Counted from the stretch's first letter, positions 24,701 through 37,225 are shown. The stretch: DNA of 64,000 nucleotides from Rhizophagus irregularis (GCF_026210795.1 NC_089441.1:3286001-3350000), one strand, 5' to 3'. Notes: generated by a model from the sequence alone, not told the origin. Numbers and translations: made by a program.

Positions 24701-26275
24701 AAATTAAAATTGTACATTAATTATCAATTAGTCATTCATAATATTAATCTGATATTATGACAAGATTTATAAAAATACCTTGAACAGAATCCCAATCGTT
24801 CCAACTATTCTTATCTTCAAAGGCCAAAGCTTCTATTAATGAACTAGCATCACCGTATGATCTTTGGCTCAGAGACAAAAAACCGAAAAGCTTTTGAAAT
24901 TCATGCATAACTAATAAAATATATTTTTTCATAAGTATCTAAAATTTTAGATCAAATGCATTAATTTTTCACTCACACTTTAGAGTATATGGCCGAGATT
25001 TGAATTCGTGGTAGAAACTATTTGGACCAAATTCATCCGATAATCCTCGCGAATTTCCATCCCAATAACCTTCCACTTCACCCCAATCATCTCGAGTTGG
25101 CCGATATGCTAATATAACCAATCGAAATATTGGTATATGAAATAATGCTAGAAAAAATGGACCGGCAAAACCATAGTTCATATTTGACTTTAGCCCAATC
25201 GGACTTAAAAAAAAACCATTGAAATGAATAATCTTAATTTGAATATACGAAAGGTAAAAACACAGAGGATGAACTTTGACATATAAATGCGCACGTTGTG
25301 TCGTCCAACTTCAAACGTTTAATTGGTTGTCCCCAATTATTATGGTTTGTATAATTGTCATCAACTTGTGAATTACTGTTATTCTAAAATAAGAAGATCA
25401 ATGTTCACCATTGTTTACGAATTAATTCAAATTATAAATATAATATTTCTAATTACCCTAGGATTATATAGAACAACAGCAGTTTCGTTATTGTTATTTT
25501 CAACGGCCGATGAAGGTCGAGATGTTATATCATCGTAACTTTGTTGTAATGTTCTTTCTAAATCTGCATCTATATAATATTTGATTTTTAATTTTATTTT
25601 AAAGAGAAAATCAACAAAGCTATAAAAAAAATATTTATACCGCTGTTTGTTAAATCAATTGTGTCGCCATTATTATTATAAGAGTACTTGTCTAATAATA
25701 TATGTATAGTAAATTATTTTATTTTTATTATTACTTTTTTTTTTTTAAAAAAAAAAAGAAATCATGTTTTTAACCAAAAAACTAATTAATCAACCTGGAT
25801 CTTCGCGAGGTGTAGAAGATTCCCAATCAGTAAGAGATTTTAAATTGTTCATCTAAACAAAATAAATAAATAAAGGCATTATTTGTGTAATTCAAAAATA
25901 GAAATAAAAGTAAGAACGAACTGGTAAGGATAGATACCGATTCATCATTGAAATTTTGAAAATAATAATCTGCAGCACGGTTAACATCATTATTATATTT
26001 CTACGAATAATTATTTAATGATTAACAACAAAAATGAAGGATATTAATTCGCGTAAAAACAAACACTCACTAATAAGACTTCATGTGCGTCTTTTTCGTC
26101 AACACCCTATAGAAAATGATAGAGGATTTGATTAACTTTTTTTCAGTATAGCATACAATAATGCTATATGAGAGTTTTGAGCAAAATATTTCTTAAAGAA
26201 ATGGATAAACGAAAAGTTTACCAAATCTAAAAGCTGGTTTAGTGCTTCCTGCTTAACCCTGGAATATTCTGTCAT
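21783..26275 (-). CDS. UBA/UIM protein with inactive USP-like (peptidase C19) domain
   Basis: This is a probable ubiquitin-binding pseudo-deubiquitinase, 19 exons, 990 aa, phase-consistent. First exon 26222-26275, last 21783-22148; others include 24977-25203, 24008-24318, 23496-23716 and 22213-22521. It has an N-terminal UBA (about 5-42), a UIM near 88 (DADLERTLQQSYDD), and a USP fold from about 156. There PIGLKSNMNYGF aligns with the catalytic box (GLKNxGNTCW): the Cys position, about 166, is Gly. The His box is kept (DGQHHYAYIW near 534). An Asn/Asp/Tyr-rich tract (about 625-690) precedes a helical C-terminus. Ascomycetes have a comparable ubiquitin-interaction-motif protein that lacks the Cys. 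The exon 7 donor (25295, GTGCGC) is the least certain junction. Confidence 0.8.
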
Positions 26276-26279
26276 TATT

Positions 26280-27180
26280 TAAAAATGTTCCTACAAGAAA
26301 AATTCTTACTTAAAAGCTTCGATAAAGTAAACGTTAAATATATAACGTTAGTGTTTTTATATGCAAACAAGCGAAATTAATTTAATTCAAATAAAGGATA
26401 AAGGTTTTTTTTTTAAAAAAAAAATTGGTTTAAAAATGGTATAAAATTGTGTAACTTCGGAAAAACTGTCAATAGGCAGCTGCGGCTGCAAGAATTTAAG
26501 AAGCGGACATTTTTAATCATTTTAATCGAAAACTTATTTTATTAGCGTGAAATTTTTTTAAAAAATGAAAGAAATAGAGTAGCAATATTAACATTTATTA
26601 CATAAAAAAAATTATAAAAAATGAAAAGAGGAAAAAGATAACAAATACATAGTAAACTCTGTTGCCAACCAACGTTACGAACTAAATAATGAATTAAACG
26701 TGGTGTTCGTTTGTCAAATCAAACAAGAACAGACTATAGAATGCGATAGATAAACCCATATGATAAATAATTAAAATGATAAGAGATCAATTAGAAAATG
26801 TTAAATGTTTCTTACTATCTTACACTAATAACCAACCACCTATTATAGTTGAAAGGGCTATATGTATGAAATTTTTATTTCCACGATCTCATTATTCATT
26901 GATCGGCGATCACATGAAAAGTGCGCCATAAAGACTCCCAATTGTTTTAATCCAACAATTTATCAATGCTCATGCTACCTTTTGTCTCCTAAATTATCAA
27001 ATAATTAGCGTTAGATAAAGGTGTAGAACGTCGAAAATAATTAAGGTAAGAATAGTGAGCATGATGTGAATAACATCTCGATAAATTTGATGCACCCGGA
27101 TAAAAAGTGAACGGGAAAGTTGGGTTGTGTTTGATGTGGCGCAGCCATAAGACTTACTGTATGATTGAACGTGAGGATGA
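26280..27180. other. Intergenic, AT-rich
   Basis: This is upstream of the UBA/USP-like gene and probably contains its promoter. A short palindrome GATCGGCGATC lies near 26902. No gene is supported. Confidence 0.4.
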
Positions 27181-27694
27181 TTACCGCATTGACGGAAGTG
27201 TGACATTTACGGATAATTGAGTCCCCCGTGTACGTAATTTATCACATTCTTCAACGAGATTTCTCAGTGGAGGAAGTTTTAACAATGCATCGTTGATAAA
27301 CCTTGCTGCTGCAGCAGTGATAGGGAAGCGTGAATTTCTCGACCAATTGTTGCTGATAATGATAGAATTTGTGAAATCTGTGGATGATTTTGCCGTGTTA
27401 AAGTATTTGCTGCTTGTTCTAGACAAGTTTTTCTTGTTTCTTTTTGCTCTACGATTTTGAAACCTGATAAGAGATGAATCAAAAACACCACCTGTTTAAT
27501 TCGTTTATTTTATCATTTCGTAAAAAAAACTACCAAACATAAACACTTTTGCGATTCTTTCTCATGTTTAAATCGGGAAAACCATCAAGAAATTGAGATT
27601 GTGTTGGAGTCGTACGATGTCTCTGTTGTATATTTGAATTACATAACGAAAGATCTTTAATACAATCCTCAATAGTAGAATTTGTTTCGTACAT
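27181..27694 (-). CDS. Hypothetical protein, two exons, 152 aa
   Basis: Exon 1 (27547-27694) starts MYETNSTIEDCIKDLSLCNS. A 55 bp GT-AG intron follows, then exon 2 (27181-27491), in phase to a TAA stop. The product is Ser/Asn/Arg-rich with a helical end (FINDALLKLPPLRNLVEECD). RFQNRRAKRNKKN looks like the end of a homeodomain, but the helices that should precede it are missing, so I do not assign one. A second frame in exon 2 is also open for 70 codons, so another splice pattern is possible. Confidence 0.35.
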
Positions 27695-28093
27695 AATAAA
27701 ACAAATCAAAAAGAAGTTAAAAAGAAGGAAGAAATCGAAATAAAAGTGTGAGTGAGTGCCGTATAAATGAATGCAATAAAATATTCTCGCCCTTTTTGTA
27801 CGGTTGCAAAATAACAAGCAACAACAATAATTTATCTTAACAAATTAGACTTTTGTTGATTATGATAAAGACGACAAATTAATGTAATAAACCGTTAATA
27901 AATCGCGAAATTAATCAATCTTATGATAGAATGAGATAATCTGACCCATTGAACATTTATTTTGTAATAAAGAATTGTAAAATTCATAACACGAGTTTAT
28001 TCTGAAATAATGACGACGAATTCAAAACAGAGTGCAAATGCACATCGAGCGTATAAAACAATTTCTTTTAAACGTTCAACGCAGGTAACCATT

Positions 28094-29331
28094 TTATAAA
28101 GATTGATCAAACGGCAGAAACTTTTTACAATATTGACTTCCACATAAACATTTCTTTCTTTCTGTATTAATATTGATTTCTTGTATGTTATCATTATTAT
28201 CATTCATGCCACCAGCGTAATCAAATGATAATTCTTCATTTATTTCGATGTCTCTCTTTGCGAATAGAGCGGCTGTAGGAATTAGAGAATTTATTCTTGT
28301 GAGAAATATTTGTAAGTTTGAATCACATGAATGATTTATGAACCTTCCAACGTTGCCTATATGAGTCGGATCAATATTCTATGAAAAATTATAGTATGTA
28401 AAGATTTGATTAAAAATAAAATTAACGTGAGTAGTTGAAACTTAATTTTTACTTACCGTTCTTAGAATTCGATCTTTTCTATATAAAAAAGAAAATTTTT
28501 ATTTGGATGTAAACGCATGTACATGTATTACAAAAATAACATAAACGCGTACTTAGTACTTACACATCATACTTACACATGTTCTTTCAAACAAAGTATA
28601 TAATTATCTTCATTCTTTTCTTTCGCCGTAATCCATCTTCGTTTAGCTCCATCAGTTTTAATAATTTCACCAGCATATTCACAAACAAATTCACCTTTAC
28701 GAATTTTACGTGTATGAGATCTTACACCCCATCCACATCCAGAATTACTCTTAAAAATTTGCAATGGTAAAGAAACTCCATGTTGTGTTAATCTATTTGG
28801 ACATTTAACGGAAGAACATGAACAGTTTGAATTACATTCATATACCGAAATATTTGGCAAAATAGAAGTGGATTGAAGAAAAGCTGGATTTAATCCGCGT
28901 GATACGTAAAAGAATCCTACAAAAAAAAAACGAATTATATTAATAAGACGCGTTTTAATCGATGGACCAAGAAATTAGGAAGGAAAGTCGTCTACCATGA
29001 GTGGATTTACATCCACAATCTTCAGATTCGCAATCATCTTTGCAATCACATCCATCATAATATGAATCGGAAGTTGTGCCAGGTAATGTTACACAATTAT
29101 TAACATACTAATAGGAAAATAGAGAAATAATTGAATAATTAAGACGAATGAAAGAAGAAAAAATTAACAAATTATGCGTATATATGTGTGTCTTTTTACT
29201 TTATAAAATATATTTCGTAATTCTTCAAATTCTTTAATTTCATCATAAATTAATGAAACAGGAAATCTTTCTAAACCATTTGATATATCTTCAATTATAA
29301 ATTTTCGATTCTCCTTAATTTTTTCAGTCAT
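28094..29331 (-). CDS. SET-domain histone H3K9-type methyltransferase (SUV39/Clr4 group)
   Basis: This is a predicted heterochromatin-forming lysine methyltransferase. Five exons (29200-29331, 28996-29107, 28577-28916, 28457-28478, 28094-28378) keep phase and give 296 aa; one exon is only 22 nt. Pre-SET zinc cluster: CDCKDDCESEDCGC, then CNSNCSCSSVKCPNR. The SET domain has GCGWGVRS, EYAGEII, the S-adenosylmethionine/active-site motif NHSCDSN (about 217) and ELSFDYA. The post-SET CLCGSQYCKKFLPF completes the zinc site. All key residues are present, so it should be active. The N-terminus before pre-SET is only about 45 residues with no chromodomain, unlike Clr4 and SUV39H1. It is head-to-head with YOS1, 143 bp between starts. 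Confidence 0.9.
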
Positions 29332-29474
29332 TGAAAAAAATGCAGAAAAAAAAATGTGACACGTGATATGTTAAATTTACCAATAAATTATTTACACATC
29401 ACATGCTAACCATTTTTCAATTTTTCAACCTCCAAACTTTTACTCTACACTGAATATTTACAAAATATTGAAAA
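29332..29474. promoter_or_regulatory. Bidirectional promoter region, SET gene / YOS1
   Basis: Only 143 bp separate the two divergent start codons, so both promoters and 5' UTRs must lie here or overlap the genes. The sequence is AT-rich; no specific factor site is claimed. Confidence 0.5.
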
Positions 29475-29971
29475 ATGGTGCTATCTATCGGACAAATTAT
29501 TTATGTTATTTTACTGGTAATAAATGCTATAGCAATATTAAACGAAGAACGATTTCTTGCAAGAAGTAAGTTTTATATTTTAATAAGTATTGAATAAACG
29601 CGTTTTGAAAACAAGATAGTAGGTGGAAGAATATCATAAAATTCGATTTAATTTAATGAATTCGTTAATATGAATCTGATCAATTCTTTATAATATGTTA
29701 TAATAATACAAATTCTTTTATTATTAAAAGTTGGAATGAGTAGTCATATAGAACCAGGATATGGAGATGTAACATCATTCAAATCAAAGATTATAAATCT
29801 TATATCAGCGGTTAGAACTTTAATGAGGAGTGAGTAATTAATTATAAATTCTTTTCCTAATTTATATATTTTATTTATAAATAAAAGGAAATTAATATAT
29901 TTTTTTAATTAATAGTTCCTTTGATTGTTTTAAATATTTTAGTTATAATTTATGAAATATTGCTGGGATAA
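29475..29971 (+). CDS. YOS1: Yos1-like ER-Golgi transport membrane protein
   Basis: This is a small membrane subunit associated with Yip1-Yif1 in COPII vesicle formation (IER3IP1 in animals). Three exons (29475-29565, 29731-29829, 29916-29971) keep phase and give 81 aa, the normal size. The N-terminal hydrophobic helix MVLSIGQIIYVILLVINAIA runs into the conserved NEERFLAR.G. The C-terminal helix (RIPLIVLNILVIIYEILLG) has the expected family ending. The Met-Val-Leu start and length leave little doubt about the family. Confidence 0.93.
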
Positions 29972-30772
29972 TTTGAATTTATTAGGGTATAAAACATTTA
30001 TAGTTTAAACAATATTCATATTATGGAATGTCATAACAATAATTTTTCTCTGTAAAAGTAACCTTCCAACCTGAAAATCAAAATTTACCAATAATTATAA
30101 TTAGTCTTTCTCATTTTTCAGATCCTGCCTGTATTTTTATGAAATTAGAATTTATATGTTGAAATATACCAAAGTGCTGTATTTCCACTTTTACTGGCGT
30201 TTTATTTTTATCAAAATATGTAATTTCAAATTTACCGGGATTTTCCGGAATTTACAATAACATATGATTGGCTAATTGGTTAAACCGTTTCCAAATGTAA
30301 AGCATGAAAAACGAGTTTTTTTTACATAAAATACGCAAAAATTTATTAGGGTCGAGCCAAAAATTTTTGGATTCTCGTAACTCGGCCAGGTCAAGTTATT
30401 CAAAACGGGAAATTTTTTACATAATTTTACCACGTGATTAACAAAATACTTGAATAATAATAATAGAAAAAAAATTGGGGAAATAAAAAGGGACAGCCAA
30501 TTTAGTTAGGCTTGGTTAAATGGGTTTAAAAAGGGTTTCAAATGTTCTAAATGGGGGAACCAAATAAAAGGGGTGATGTGTTAAAACAAAGGGATGGAGA
30601 GAAAATAACAGGAAGCTGGAAGCATAATTGAGTCAATTGGTTCTATCATGCGAAAGCCATGATAGATTTTGACCCGAATTTTTGCAGAGTTACACTTCCA
30701 TAACGGGTGGTGAGAAGGGAAGCGGAGCGAGATAGGGGATGGTGCACCATTCATGTCAAAAACAAGGTGAAA
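29972..30772. other. Intergenic between YOS1 and importin beta
   Basis: This is 3' flank of both genes. A perfect hairpin TCTATCATG...CATGATAGA (30642-30665) is the only clear structure. No ORF is supported. Confidence 0.4.
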
Positions 30773-33700
30773 TTATTGACTTGCTCGTTTAACCATCTGG
30801 TTTACGATGTAGTTAAGGGAATTAATTGTCAAACCTTTAATTAGTTAACCACAAACATAACATGTGATATATACCTCCTTAGCCCATCGAGTAACTTCTC
30901 TTGTGCCGTTAGGTAAGTTTCGATTTGTGCGACCTTCCTTCAATGCCGCAGCAACAAAATCGACGGCGAACCATTGTTTGATTTGACCGGCTTGAAAAGC
31001 TTCAGCCAAATCACTAATTCGAAAACAATAATGAGTTAATAAACATGATTACCATTTACCATAATAAACTATGATCATTGCTGTTGAAATACAAACCCAA
31101 TTAAGCCAATCATGCTACGAACAATAATCTCTGATCTGTCAGGATCATTCCAAGTCATACCCAAGAAATTAAAGATTTGTTCAATATAACGTAATAACAA
31201 TTCAGCTGTAATAATTTTAAATAGGAATTAAATATATATTTATTTTATTTTATTTGACACAAATTGTTATGATGATAACTAACCTTTCTCACCAGACTTT
31301 AAACCTTGTACAATACCAACATATGCTTCTAGTATGCCTTCACGCAATGCCATTACATAATCTATCATATCATAATTAGCCTTCAAAAGAAATAAAAAAA
31401 AAGAAAATAAATTTAGTAATGTTTAATAAACAAATCTAATTAAAATTCTGCTTACATCTTTGGCTGTACGCATTGTACTAGCTTGAGCAAGGACCATCAT
31501 AACTACTTCCAAATACACTTCAAATTTTCCACCAATAGCGAGAGCAATATCACCGAAGCAAGATAATACTGCAGGTTTGGTATTCCTGTTTAATATAGGA
31601 CTCTAAAGAATAAAAAGTTAGATCAGTATTATATTTTTTTTCTTTGAAGGATGCCAATGTAAGGAAAAAAATAATACTTGAAGCATTTGCAATAACATGT
31701 TCATAAATGTATCACAATATGGTAATGATGCCTCTTGAAGAGCGCGACAGATATCACCAATAAGCCCAACGGCGATTGAACAAAGAGCATATTCCTCGTG
31801 ATTCGTAAGTGCAGCATAAAGGAATGGCGCAAAAGCATCAAGATATCTAACGAAATCAGCTTCCGCAGCTATTAAGTTACAATTAATTGTTAATATGCTA
31901 AAATCTAGAAAATATAGAATTATACGAAGACGTACCAGTAGTGATGGCACCTACAGCCAAGAATCCGTCTTCCAATGTTGTAGAATGCTTCGTAGCAGAT
32001 GTAAATAAGGATAGTAATGTGGTCATAATTCTGTCAGCAAATGGAATCACTTCCTTCTTCAATTTACGGATTATACTCTGAAATTAGAAACATAATTTAG
32101 ATTTTTTTTAAAAAAAAACAAAAATAACAAATAATTTCTTAGTATACAGACTGTTAAAACACTGCAAAGATTTGATTGGAGTTCTGAATGAGCAAGACGT
32201 TCATCACTGCCTACGATTTGATTCTAAAAGATTTATGGATTAAATAACGAGAAAGTTTTAATACATATAATATAGCATTAAAGAAAGCAAATGTATTTTT
32301 TACAATATTCATACCGTAGTTTGAATAGTAACATCTAATCTATCAAGTATAGTAACCGTCAACTTTTGAATAGTTGGGAAACAGTCCTGAGAAATAAGTG
32401 AAAAGTTAAATAATGGTTCAAAAACAAAAGACAAACAAAGAAACGAAGAACTCGCAAAAATATTTACCAAAGCAGCCCCTTGTACAAGAGTGGAGATGCA
32501 TTCATAAGCAGATGTTCGCGAGTTAGATTCGTTAGTTGACCTTTATTAAATGATGCGCACGGTAAGATTTAAATAGGATAGGATAAGGAAATACATAATA
32601 TATATATTTAAAAATGATTTACCTCTCGGTAGTTTCCATAAGAGCCGAAATAATTCCTTCAAAATAAGGAGATAAGGCATAAGTGGGTGATGGAGTTTCT
32701 CTATTACCAAACTGATCGGATAAACTCATCAAAGCCTTAAAAATTTAAATATAAAAGCAATAAGTTGTCTGGCAGAACAATTTGAATCTAGTTTTTTTTT
32801 ACGTACCCAGCAACAATTTGAGACAATTCGTGGTGAATCTCTTAATCCTAAGACAAGCGCGGAAACAAGACTTTGAAGGTGATCATCTGGCTTAATACAC
32901 TCAATTAACAAATCTGATACACGTCCAAGTGTCCAAGCTGTCGTGTCTTTAACTTGAGCTGAGTTATCTTTCATCATATCAATCAAGACCGGTAAAGCTT
33001 GATTTACTAAGTTAGCTAACAATCTGTGATCAGGGCCTTCTAAAATAGATCCGAAGGCCATAATTGCTGCTTCACGGTAACGCCAATCAGCATTTCGAAT
33101 GTGGCTTTCTACAAACGGAATCACAGGCGCAACGATGGCATCCTCAACACATTGAGCCAAAAGTGATAAACAAGTCCCAGCAGCCATGGAAACATTCCAA
33201 TCATCTTCATCCGCATCTTCTTCCTGTATACAAACGTATAACACATAAATATAATAATTACGTAATGATTAATATATAAGAGAGACATACTTGTTTAGTG
33301 AGAAGCCAAAGCAAAACAGGCAATATTTCGGGAAGAGCGGCTTTTGCAAAGTTATGACTTAAGCGATCTGGTGTTTCACCTACTTCAGAGGCCTATTTCA
33401 AAAAAAAGAAAAGAAAAGAAAAGATTAGAAAATTTCATAATTTCTCTAGTGAATCGTGTATAAATACTTCAGTAATATATTCGAACCTCTAAAGCCTCAT
33501 TAGCCAATTCGATCTCCTCATCACATACTGTTGACCAAAATTCGACAGCTTGCAAAGCAACTCTTTCATCTTCATTTTTCATTCCAAGGACAGTCAACTT
33601 AAATTTGTAAAAATTATGTGATATAACAGTATATACGGATTATTCTAAAAAAAAATAAAAAATAAAAATAAAAATAAAAAAAATAAAAAATAATACCAAC

Positions 33701-35197
33701 ACCAAACAAAGCTTTTTCCATATAAAATCTCATCTTATCATAATAAATCTGCATTATTCTAACCAAACATTCAAAAGCGGCTACTTGTACATTTACATCG
33801 GAACTTTGTGTAGCTTCACACACAATTTGCATGATATAATTACGCTCACCCTAATTTGTAAAAAATTAATCTAAGAAATCATATTTTAAGATGAAAAAAA
33901 ACAATGAAAAATCCATTACCTCACGTTCAAAATTATCACGTATAAACTCAAGTGAGTTATAAAGAGCATCAACAGCAGCTTTGCGAACTTCTTGACTTTT
34001 GGGCATAATAAGATTAGTAACCAAAGATTTATTTAAGTAATCAAATAGATAAATATATTATCATTCTTACTTGGGCTCTTCTTTTTTCGCACCGGATACT
34101 ACTGCAGTAAGAATTGCACCAGATTGAGGAGCTAAAATAATAGGATCCTACGGTACAAATATAAATATAATTATTACATTAGTTTTTGAGAGTACAAAGC
34201 AAGCAAAAAAATACGCCAAATAAACTTACAATTGATTCACAAATATAACCAATAGCGGTCAAAGTTGCTATCTTAAGATGACTGTTGTCAGTTGACGTGA
34301 CATTTTCTAACAAATGTTTCATTAAATCAGGCCATTGATTATTATCTGCTGGAAGTTCAATAGCTCCAATTGCAGAAACAACCTATAAAATATAAATATC
34401 CTGTTTATTAAACATTATGGTATCAAATTATTTCATTACAACGTACCTGCGCAGCTGTAGTTGCAGCTCTCGTATCTGGAGATGCCAACGTACTCAAAAC
34501 CTATTAAAATAATCAAATTAGACTCATTCTATGTAGCCAGTTACATAATCTACTCTGAAGTTTAAGATACCGTTTGTTTAATTTGTTGTCTTGTAGCTTC
34601 ATCAACTAATAACCATCTTTGCACCATTTCATTTCTTCTGGACGCCTCCTACAATATAACCGAAAATAAAATTAACATAACTTTTATATAATATTTTTCA
34701 CTATAATATAAAATAGAATGACAGTCAAAGTATTAAATTGAACCCCACAGATGAAGTCAGAGTATTTTTCAAAGCTATACCAGCCGCACTCCGAATAAAT
34801 TGTTGAGACTGCTCATTGGCAAGCTCTTGACAGAGCATCGCAGCATACATCGGCTTTAATTATTAAAAAGGTGATAATTAAATATGATCAGATTTCTTCA
34901 AGACGCGTTATAAAACTTTTTTATCACAAATCAACATATAAAAAACAGTTTATAATCACATAGTTGTTCGTCTCTGCCTGTTCAAGCTGTCTTTGAGCAT
35001 CTTCACGAGTCTTTTGATCTGTATACACAAAGTTGATAATAAATATAAATGAACAAAATTCAAGTCCTCCGAGATGCTAAGGCGCAGTAATTTGCATATT
35101 TAAAAACACTGATTTTCTACCAAACACAATTTCTGTAAAATAACGAAAGCTTACCGTCTGAAAGTGTGTTTGCCAAAAGTTCTCCAATACCGAGCAT
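30773..35197 (-). CDS. KAP95: Importin subunit beta-1 (karyopherin beta 1, Kap95)
   Basis: This is the nuclear import receptor that binds importin alpha, nucleoporins and Ran-GTP. Twenty-three exons keep phase and give 867 aa, close to yeast Kap95 and human KPNB1. First exon 35155-35197, last 30773-30796, largest 32807-33223. The helical HEAT-repeat pattern runs throughout. The N-terminus has the importin-beta N-terminal domain ([15 protein letters not shown]). The acidic loop EEDADEDDW at about 337-345, followed by [15 protein letters not shown], is diagnostic of importin beta-1. [20 protein letters not shown] follows in the next repeat. The tiny last exon (8 codons, MVKRASQ) is set by phase and by the family's C-terminus. 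It is divergent from eL41. Confidence 0.95.
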
Positions 35198-35787
35198 CGT
35201 AAAGAATGCGACTTTATATAATTCTTTATATTTAAACCCAAATGAAAATAAATTATTTAAAGCTATAAACGTGCAACTTTTAAATTTAATCTTGTAAAAA
35301 ATGAACGTAAAATATAAAAAGTATATTTATATACTTTATATTCCACAAGATCCAAATAAATGATCGCGAAAAAAGTAAGGGAGATATAAGTAGTTGATTT
35401 TGAAGAGGCTTGAGCAAGAAAAACGTTTGCTTTTTATGATTTTTTTTAGTGATTTCAATTTTCGCGTTAAACAAAATAGGTCTATTTTAGTCTTGTAATA
35501 CAATATGCAAACGCCAGCCAGCTTTAACTCTGGTCCGTCAAACTAAGTCGGCCAACTTGTGAAGTAAGATCTTTACTAAATAGGCCCGTCTAGATTGGAC
35601 TAGCGATCTATCCATTTTTAATAATCAGATTAGGTATAAATAAAAAGAAAAAAATTCTTTTGATCCTTCTGTGACTCTCTTTGTCTGAACAAAGGTAAAG
35701 CATCCATTGAAAATAAAGGCTCTTTGTTATAATGTAATATTTTATATAATTATTATTGTCTAATTAAAAATAGATATTTAATCAAAA

Positions 35788-35953
35788 ATGAGAGCAAAGT
35801 GGAAGAAAAAAAGAACTAGACGTCTTAAACGTAAGAGAAGAAAAATGCGCGCTCGCTCTAAGGTAAATACACTATTTAGTTTGATATAATTTATTGTCTT
35901 TTGATCTTATAAAAACATTTTTTTTTAAAAAAAAAAACTGTTTAAAATAGTAA
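35788..35953 (+). CDS. RPL41: Ribosomal protein eL41 (25 aa)
   Basis: This is the smallest cytosolic ribosomal protein, in the large subunit at the inter-subunit bridge. The coding exon 35788-35862 gives 25 residues, almost all Arg, Lys and Met (MRAKWKKKRTRRLKRKRRKM, then RARSK), identical in pattern to the universal eL41. The donor GTAAAT follows directly. The next acceptor (TTTAAAATAG) is followed at once by TAA, so the stop codon alone starts the second exon. This agrees with the fixed 25-residue length. A GT-rich leader upstream (GGTAAAGC near 35692) may be a 5' UTR intron donor. Confidence 0.93.
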
Positions 35954-36178
35954 ACTATTTTCATGGCGATCGTAACGTTAAAGAAACGAACTTGCTTAAT
36001 TATCGATCGCTATCTAGCCCTTTAATTTGGGAAAAAATTTTTTTCTCGTAAAATTTTAAATTCAATTTTAATATGAATTTTAATATGTTTTCTGAAATAT
36101 AAACAAAGTTTTTAGCTCTTATTTTTAGATAAGTTTTATTCAGAATAAAAATTTTTTGCTACAATTACAAAATGATAT

Positions 36179-37054
36179 TTAATTTTTATTTTTATGTGGT
36201 ATCTGCGTTAGTGTATTCAGATTTTGAAACAAAGTTTCATAAACCAGTTTTTTTTCTGAAAGTTTATAAGAAGGATTTTGACCTATAACTATTTGTAAAG
36301 AATTCGCTATATCATTATCGAAATTAAATTTTTCTTGAATAGACTTTGGAATCGAAAGATAACGATCGTAATCTCCACCTTCCAATTCCAACTGTAACGC
36401 TTTTTGTTCTTCCTCTTTATTCTCTAAAGTAATTTGATCTAATTCATTTGCATTTGAATTGATGAATTCTGACCAATTAATATCTTGTGCCACAAAATCA
36501 GTTTGTTGTAATTGTCTCTTCCGATTAATTTTACTATTTTTTCGTGATTTAATCTGACTAATAACATCACGTTCTTTTTCAGACTTATCTCTTCGATCAA
36601 TATTTGAGCCAGTTCGTTCCATTTCTTTTTTGTGAATTCTTAAATTCAGTTGATTATTACGCTGCCTTTGTTGTTGATTATTCCTTTCACGCTTTAATTG
36701 TGTTGATGATAATTGACGTTCTTCATACAATTGTTTAAGTGGATCTTTTATTGGTTCAACTAAAGATTGAAACATTATTTTGTTTTCCTCAATCACGTCA
36801 TCAAACTGACCAGGACGAACGTTTACCTTTGTTTTTGACTCTGGTTTAACATTTATTTCTTGACTACTTAATGAAAAAGATTTTCCGCCAAGAATAACCT
36901 TATCCATTGAGCCACGACCAAGTCCAGGACACGAACTAGAAAATAAAGCATTTTGAGTAAAAGATGAGGGAATGTTTGATATTAAATGAACCCCACGTTT
37001 ACGCGTCGAACGACTTAACGGGCGAAACATCTTTAAAAAAACGAACTGGGTCAT
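36179..37054 (-). CDS. Putative mitochondrial protein, unknown
   Basis: This single-exon frame encodes 291 aa. There are two possible starts: 37054 (MTQFVFLK) or 37030 (MFRPLSRSTRKRGVHLI). From the second, the first 25 residues are Arg/Ser-rich without acidic residues, a good mitochondrial targeting sequence. The middle (about 95-185) is a highly charged, Gln/Arg/Lys-rich probable coiled coil. The C-terminus has QNPSYKLSEKKLVYETLFQN, a helix resembling the ends of some fungal mitochondrial ribosome or mRNA-associated proteins. That similarity is only suggestive. It is head-to-head with the STIMATE-like gene (171 bp between starts). Confidence 0.7.
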   Translation of the reverse strand: MTQFVFLKMFRPLSRSTRKRGVHLISNIPSSFTQNALFSSSCPGLGRGSMDKVILGGKSFSLSSQEINVKPESKTKVNVRPGQFDDVIEENKIMFQSLVEPIKDPLKQLYEERQLSSTQLKRERNNQQQRQRNNQLNLRIHKKEMERTGSNIDRRDKSEKERDVISQIKSRKNSKINRKRQLQQTDFVAQDINWSEFINSNANELDQITLENKEEEQKALQLELEGGDYDRYLSIPKSIQEKFNFDNDIANSLQIVIGQNPSYKLSEKKLVYETLFQNLNTLTQIPHKNKN

Positions 37055-37225
37055 CTGTCATAACTTTTATAAGCGATTGAAAATCATGTGAACTAAAATA
37101 TTTTGTATAACATTGTTGCATTATACTTTTTGGACAAATCGGTAACACAAAATTACCAAAAAACAACGAAATAAATGATCGAAAGTTTATAAATTATTTT
37201 TTTATTTTTAAAAAAAAAATTCGCA

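Noticed and set aside
27400-27455. Homeodomain call from RFQNRRAKR
   Set aside because: The preceding helices of a homeodomain are absent and the match is only eight residues in a basic stretch.
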